DNA from: Actinomycetes bacterium
Lineage (GTDB): Bacteria > Actinomycetota > Actinomycetes > Actinomycetales > Microbacteriaceae
Direction: 5' to 3'
Assembly: GCA_023450335.1 (NCBI GenBank)
Contig: JAEXHA010000063.1
Coordinates: forward strand, 1 to 18,536
DNA length: 18,536 bases
Shown: positions 15,215 to 18,536 of the stretch, piece after piece
Position numbering within the stretch: position 1 is the stretch's first letter
Layout: the number at the start of each line of letters is the position of its first letter
Program-made: the position numbers and the translations under genes
Notes under the pieces: model-generated
Seen by the model: only the letters and a program-made list of their open reading frames with translations
What the model was told of the DNA's origin: nothing
The model's database searches: none

Positions 15215-15437
15215 TTCGCCCGCGTGCCGCGTGCCCCGCCGTTCGGGTGCCCGGCGGTTCGGGTGCGCGCCCGCCCGGCTGCCCCATCCACCCGCCGACG
15301 TGATCCGAGCCACCTCACCAAATGCGGAGAATCGCGCGAAGTTCGGATCCGATCCGGGGTTTCGGTCCGCAGTTCGCGCGAAAGTCCGCAGTTCTTGCAG
15401 CGTGCCCGCGGGCGGCGCCGCGGGGTAGCATGGCACC
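15215..15437. other. Intergenic region with repeated words before the ABC remnant
   Basis: A 223-bp gap without a credible gene. Just after the M24 stop, GTTCGGGTGC occurs in tandem (15241-15250 and 15257-15266), and parts of it can fold into GC hairpins without a T-run. Further on are the palindromes CGGATCCG (15344-15351) and TTCGCGCGAA (15373-15382), and an 11-bp direct repeat GTCCGCAGTTC (15365-15375 and 15384-15394) that brackets the second palindrome. TAGCAT at 15426-15431 is a good -10 for the gene that follows. Confidence 0.6.
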
Positions 15438-15440
15438 GTG
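15426..15440 (+). promoter_or_regulatory. -10 element and leaderless GTG start
   Basis: TAGCAT ends 6 nt before GTG 15438, so transcription should begin at or next to the start codon. There is no Shine-Dalgarno. This is the usual arrangement of leaderless mRNAs in actinobacteria. No clear -35 hexamer at 17-18 bp. Confidence 0.55.
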
Positions 15441-15953
15441 CCCCGGATAGCGCTTTCCCGCCTTCCCGACCTCATCAACGGTGATCACCCCGCGCGGTCG
15501 GTGCTGCGGCTGCTCGCGCGGCGGCCTGGGCGCATGGCCCTCGCGATCCTCGCGTTCGCGATGAAAGAGATCCCGATGTGGTTCCTCCCGGTGGTCACCG
15601 CCGCCGTCATCGACATCGTGGCGACCGGCGGCGAGGTCAGTGCAGTGCTGTGGTGGTTCGCCCTGGCCGCGGCGCTGCTGCTGCAGAATTACCCGAACCA
15701 CATCCTCTACACGCGCAGCTTCATGACCGTGGTGCGCGACACCGGCGCCGACCTGCGCAACGCCCTCGCGGCGCGGCTGCAGAGCCTGTCGATCGGCTAC
15801 CACACCCGGGTGAGCTCCTCGATCGTGCAGACCAAGGTCGTCCGCGACGTCGAGAACGTCGAGCTGATGCTGCAGCAGTTCACCCACCCGCTGCTGTCTG
15901 CCACCGGCGGGCGCTACGCGAAGCTGCACCTCACCCAGACCGGACTCGCCTGA
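15438..15953 (+). pseudogene. ABC exporter remnant with large internal deletion
   Basis: A 171-residue product of a gene that should be near 600 codons. Residues 1-152 are the start of an ABC exporter membrane domain: membrane segments at about 33-63 and 67-85, then the intracellular loop with RTRSF-like and RVSSSIVQTKVVRDVENVEL sequence that normally contacts the ATPase. It then jumps to GGRYAKLHLTQTGLA (157-171), the typical extreme C-terminal tail of such transporters after the nucleotide-binding domain. The rest of the membrane domain, Walker A, the signature motif and Walker B are absent. The junction is near 15890-15910 and stays in frame. It cannot be an active transporter. An assembly artefact is the other reading. 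Confidence 0.8.
15445..15458. promoter_or_regulatory. Near-palindrome inside the start of the ABC remnant
   Basis: GGATAGCGCTTTCC is CG-centred with one mismatched pair (ideal GGAAAGCGCTTTCC). It lies 7-20 nt after the predicted leaderless transcription start, inside codons 3-7. The half-site resembles those of the LacI-type sites in the window but has GCGC, not ACGT, at the centre. It could be an operator or chance in coding sequence. Confidence 0.35.
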
Positions 15954-16019
15954 CAGGCCGAACACTCGCTCGCCCCGGCCACGACCCCGCCCACCCCGCC
16001 TGACACCCCAAGGAGCACC

Positions 16020-17186
16020 ATGACGAACGCCACGACCCCGCCGCTGCGGTCGGCGATCATCGGCACCGGCGGCATCGCCCACGCTCACGCCGCGGCCCTG
16101 AACGACCTCGCCCCACGCACCGCCCTGACCGCCGTCGTCGACCTCGACGCCGAGCGCGCCCGGGCCTTTGCCGCACGGTTCGCCCCCGGCGCCGCGGTCT
16201 ACCCCACCACAGCCGCACTGTTCGCCGCCGAAACGCTCGATCTCGTCCACATCTGCACGCCGCCGCAGACCCACGTGCCGCTGGCGATCGACGCGCTGCG
16301 CGCCGGCGTACCCGCCCTGATCGAGAAGCCCACGGCGCTGAGCCTGGCCGAGATGGACGAGCTCGTCGCCGTGTCCGACGCGACCGGGGTGCCCGCGCTC
16401 ACGGTCTTCCAGCACCGCTACGGCGCCGCCGCGCAGCGGCTGATCGGCCTCGTCCGCGACGGCGCCCTCGGCCGCCCGCTCGTCGCCACCTGCGAGACGC
16501 TGTGGCACCGCGGCCCCGAGTATTTCGACCTGCCGTGGCGCGGTCGATGGGACGTCGAGGGCGGCGGGCCCACGATGGGCCACGGCATCCACCAGTTCGA
16601 CCTGCTGCTGGCCGTCCTCGGGCCCTGGTCGAAACTGACGGCGCTCGCGGCGCGCCAGCTGCTGCCCACCGACACCGAGGACGTGTCGATGGCCCTCGTC
16701 GAGTTCGACAACGGGGCCCTGGCCACCGTCGTCAACTCGATCGTCTCGCCGCGTGAGACCTCACGCCTGCGGTTCGACTTCGAGCGAGCCACGGTCGAGG
16801 TCACCCACCTCTACGGCTACGCGGACGCGGACTGGACCTTCACCCCCGCACCCGGTCAGGAGCATCTCGCCGACCTGTGGCCGGCCCCGGCGTCCGACGC
16901 CCGCAGCGGCCATCGCGACCAGATCGCGGCCATCGTCGATGCGCTCGCCGAAGGCCGAAAGCCAGGGGTGGATGCCGGAGACGCACGCCGCACGCTCGAA
17001 CTGGCCGCCGCGACCTACGCCTCGGCCTTCCGCGGCCGTCCGGTCAGGGCCGGCGAGCTGTCCGGCGACGACCCGTTCGTCCGCTCGATGGATGGCGGCG
17101 CCGTGCCGTGGCATCCTCACAAGACACCGCTCGAACCGGCCGTCGCCCAGCCGGACCCCGCCCACCACGAAGGAGCTCGCGCATGA
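16020..17186 (+). CDS. Gfo/Idh/MocA-family oxidoreductase (second copy)
   Basis: A 388-residue NAD(P)-dependent oxidoreductase. It has SAIIGTGGIAHAHA (11-24), catalytic K103 in LIEKPTALS, FQHRYG (130-135), and GGGPTMGHGIHQFDLLL (181-197) with H188, H191 and D194 as the substrate-site cluster. A late RSGHRDQIAAIVDALAEGRKP segment is the family's usual C-terminal helix. AAGGAG precedes ATG 16020 at good spacing. It shares little beyond family motifs with the copy at 11613-12959 and so is not a recent duplicate. It is first in a plus-strand trio with a DUF6807 protein and a cupin, and its stop overlaps the next start (ATGA). Substrate unknown; a sugar or cyclitol is expected. Confidence 0.9.
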   Translation: MTNATTPPLRSAIIGTGGIAHAHAAALNDLAPRTALTAVVDLDAERARAFAARFAPGAAVYPTTAALFAAETLDLVHICTPPQTHVPLAIDALRAGVPALIEKPTALSLAEMDELVAVSDATGVPALTVFQHRYGAAAQRLIGLVRDGALGRPLVATCETLWHRGPEYFDLPWRGRWDVEGGGPTMGHGIHQFDLLLAVLGPWSKLTALAARQLLPTDTEDVSMALVEFDNGALATVVNSIVSPRETSRLRFDFERATVEVTHLYGYADADWTFTPAPGQEHLADLWPAPASDARSGHRDQIAAIVDALAEGRKPGVDAGDARRTLELAAATYASAFRGRPVRAGELSGDDPFVRSMDGGAVPWHPHKTPLEPAVAQPDPAHHEGARA

Positions 17187-18076
17187 CCCTCGCCGTCGAT
17201 CACACCGCGTCGACATTCGCCGTCCGCGACGGTGAGGTCAAGCTGCTGCGGTACGTGTTCGTGCCCGATTCGCCGCAGCTCGAATCGCCCAAGCCCTATC
17301 TCGACCCGCTGCGCACGCGGGCCGGCCGCGTGGTGAGCCTGTTCCGCCCGTGGGACCACGTGTGGCACAAGGGCATCGCCTGGTCGCTGCCGGTCGTCGA
17401 CGACGAGAACTTCTGGGGCGGCCCCACCTATGTCGCCGGCCGTGGTTACGTGCAGCTGCCCAACGACGGTACGCAGGCCCATCGCGACGTCGTGGCCGTC
17501 GACGAGGGCGAGACGGCCCGGTTCGCGCACGACCTCGAGTGGATCGCCGAAGACGGGCGGCGCATGTTCACCGAGCGGCGCACGCTGACCGCACGCGTGC
17601 TCGACGCCGCCGCGTGGGCGCTGACCTTCGACACCGCGATGACCAACGTCACCGACCGCCCGATCGTCATCGGCTCGCCCACGACCAAGGGCCGCGACAA
17701 CGCCGGCTACGGCGGCCTGTTCTGGCGCGGCCCGCGCTCTTTCACCGACGGCACGCTCGTCACCGAGCACGGCACCGGCACGGGGTCGGACGTCCGCGGA
17801 CAGCGCCACGAGTGGATGGGCTTCGCCGGACGGCACGACCAGGTCGACGCCACGTCGCTGCTGGTCATGGTCGACGCGGCCTCCAACCCCCACCACCCGC
17901 CGCAGTGGTTCGCCCGTTCCGAAGAGTTCGCGGCGCTGAATCCCGCGCCGTTCTTCAGTGACGAGTTCACGATCGGCCCCGGCGACACCGCGACCTTCCG
18001 CTACGCGGTCGGCATCGCGGACGCGGACGAGAACGCCGCCGCGGCACTCGCGGCGCGGCTGCGGGTGCTGCTGTGA
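17183..18076 (+). CDS. DUF6807 / PmoA-like family protein
   Basis: A 297-residue protein. The characteristic early segment is RYVFVPDSPQLESPKPYLDP (23-42), followed by RPWDHVWHKGIAWSL (55-69), where conserved His residues cluster, and NFWGGPTY. The beta-rich body contains RRTLTAR, FDTAMTNVTDRPIVIGSPT and GYGGLFWRGPRSF, and ends with a beta strand DTATFRYAVGIAD. Proteins of this kind (annotated PmoA-like or DUF6807) commonly sit next to Gfo/Idh oxidoreductases in sugar clusters, but I know of no firmly established reaction. The ATG at 17183 overlaps the upstream stop (ATGA), and its own stop overlaps the cupin GTG. No signal peptide or membrane segment. Confidence 0.85.
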   Translation: MTLAVDHTASTFAVRDGEVKLLRYVFVPDSPQLESPKPYLDPLRTRAGRVVSLFRPWDHVWHKGIAWSLPVVDDENFWGGPTYVAGRGYVQLPNDGTQAHRDVVAVDEGETARFAHDLEWIAEDGRRMFTERRTLTARVLDAAAWALTFDTAMTNVTDRPIVIGSPTTKGRDNAGYGGLFWRGPRSFTDGTLVTEHGTGTGSDVRGQRHEWMGFAGRHDQVDATSLLVMVDAASNPHHPPQWFARSEEFAALNPAPFFSDEFTIGPGDTATFRYAVGIADADENAAAALAARLRVLL

Positions 18077-18536
18077 TCTTCCCCGGCGGCGTGGCCGTCA
18101 CCGACCTGCAGGTGTACGACTGGGAAGCGGGCGATGGATGCCGGGGCGGCACGCCTCATCTCCACACCGCGTCGAGTGAGGGATACGTCGTGACGGGTGG
18201 CACCGGAGCGGTGCAGACGCTGTCGGCCGCCGGCTTCGAGGAGCACGCGCTGGAGCCGGGGGAGATTGTCTGGTTCACGCCCGGCACCGTGCACCGGCTC
18301 GTCAACGACGGCGACCTGCGGCTGCTCGTGGTCATGGCGAACGCGGGCCTGCCCGAGGCCGGCGATGCCGTCTTCACCTTTCCCGAACACGTGCTCGACG
18401 ACCCCGCCGCATACGCGGCCGCGGCGACGATTCCCGCCGCCGACGGGCGGAGCGGCGCGGGCGCACCCGACGCCGACGGGCAGTCTGGCAGAGAGTCGCC
18501 CGACGCCGGCGGGCGTTCTGGCGCGGCGTCACGCGC
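18073..18536 (+). CDS. Cupin-domain protein, 3' end beyond the window
   Basis: Starts at GTG 18073 (GTGATC), overlapping the DUF6807 stop by 4 nt, and stays open to the window end (154 codons). Residues 20-90 form a single cupin: GGTPHLHTASSEGYVVTGGTG (metal-site H29, H31 and E36), then LEPGEIVWFTPGTVHRLVN with H74 in cupin motif 2. After about residue 120 the sequence becomes a low-complexity Ala/Asp/Gly/Ser region built from an 11-residue repeat. Cupins in sugar clusters are often isomerases or sensors; the function here is open. Co-translation with the oxidoreductase and DUF6807 protein suggests one pathway. Confidence 0.85.
   Translation, partial: MIFPGGVAVTDLQVYDWEAGDGCRGGTPHLHTASSEGYVVTGGTGAVQTLSAAGFEEHALEPGEIVWFTPGTVHRLVNDGDLRLLVVMANAGLPEAGDAVFTFPEHVLDDPAAYAAAATIPAADGRSGAGAPDADGQSGRESPDAGGRSGAASR
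18439..18536. repeat. 33-bp tandem repeat within the cupin gene
   Basis: Three head-to-tail units start at 18439, 18472 and 18505; the last is cut by the window edge after 32 nt. The 33-bp unit is codon-aligned and encodes ADGRSGAGAPD, ADGQSGRESPD and AGGRSGAAS-. Unit starts are well conserved (GCCGACGGGC), the middles are variable. It probably encodes a flexible linker, and it may extend past the window. Confidence 0.75.

Noticed and set aside
15215..15437. CRISPR-like or mobile-element ends in the repeat-rich gap
   Set aside because: The repeats are 10-11 bp, too short and too few, with no spacer regularity, cas gene, transposase or target-site duplication.

Overview
The window is a GC-rich, gene-dense actinobacterial chromosome segment. 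It most resembles the Microbacteriaceae (Microbacterium-like). The reasons are the very high G+C third codon positions, frequent GTG starts, ATGA/GTGA/TGATG translational couplings, and the heavily repeated word GGATGCC/GGCATCC. This placement is inference; there is no rRNA gene or other marker in the window. I see no tRNA, rRNA, CRISPR array, integrase or insertion sequence.

Layout from left to right. (1) Positions 1-280 hold the C-terminal end of a LacI-family regulator on the plus strand. It converges on (2) a minus-strand pair, galE (UDP-glucose 4-epimerase) and a ThuA-like gene, with a perfect 14-bp palindrome in front of galE. (3) Upstream of these, also on the minus strand, is a glycoside-cleaving block: a GH35 beta-galactosidase, a class-C beta-lactamase-fold serine hydrolase, and a second, divergent GH35 enzyme whose reading frame is broken by an apparent 1-nt loss. 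The three genes are coupled by TGATG junctions. (4) Positions 7192-12959 are a tightly overlapping minus-strand operon: Gfo/Idh/MocA oxidoreductase, NAD-type SDR, 5-dehydro-4-deoxyglucarate dehydratase-like protein, enolase-superfamily sugar-acid dehydratase, and 2-oxoglutarate-semialdehyde dehydrogenase-like protein. Together these read as an oxidative hexuronate/aldarate route ending in 2-oxoglutarate. (5) A complete lacI-family gene (13105-14109) sits directly upstream. (6) Divergent from it is an M24-fold protein that appears to have lost metal ligands. (7) Next is a 171-residue remnant of an ABC exporter in which the first membrane region is fused directly to the extreme C-terminal tail. 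(8) The right end is a plus-strand, translationally coupled trio: a second Gfo/Idh/MocA oxidoreductase, a DUF6807/PmoA-like protein, and a cupin protein that runs off the window and carries a 33-bp in-frame tandem repeat.

How the genes may work together (inference). The GH35 enzymes would release galactose from a galactoside, possibly an acylated or uronate-bearing plant glycan, with the serine hydrolase removing a substituent. GalE would feed galactose into UDP-sugar metabolism. The central operon would oxidise a uronic acid to an aldaric acid and then to 2-oxoglutarate. CG-centred, LacI-type near-palindromes lie before the GH35 block, before the central operon and in the lacI/M24 divergent gap. 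This suggests one regulon under the complete LacI protein. The different palindrome before galE suggests a second regulator, perhaps the one cut off at the left edge. No transporter is intact in the window, and no lactonase is visible.
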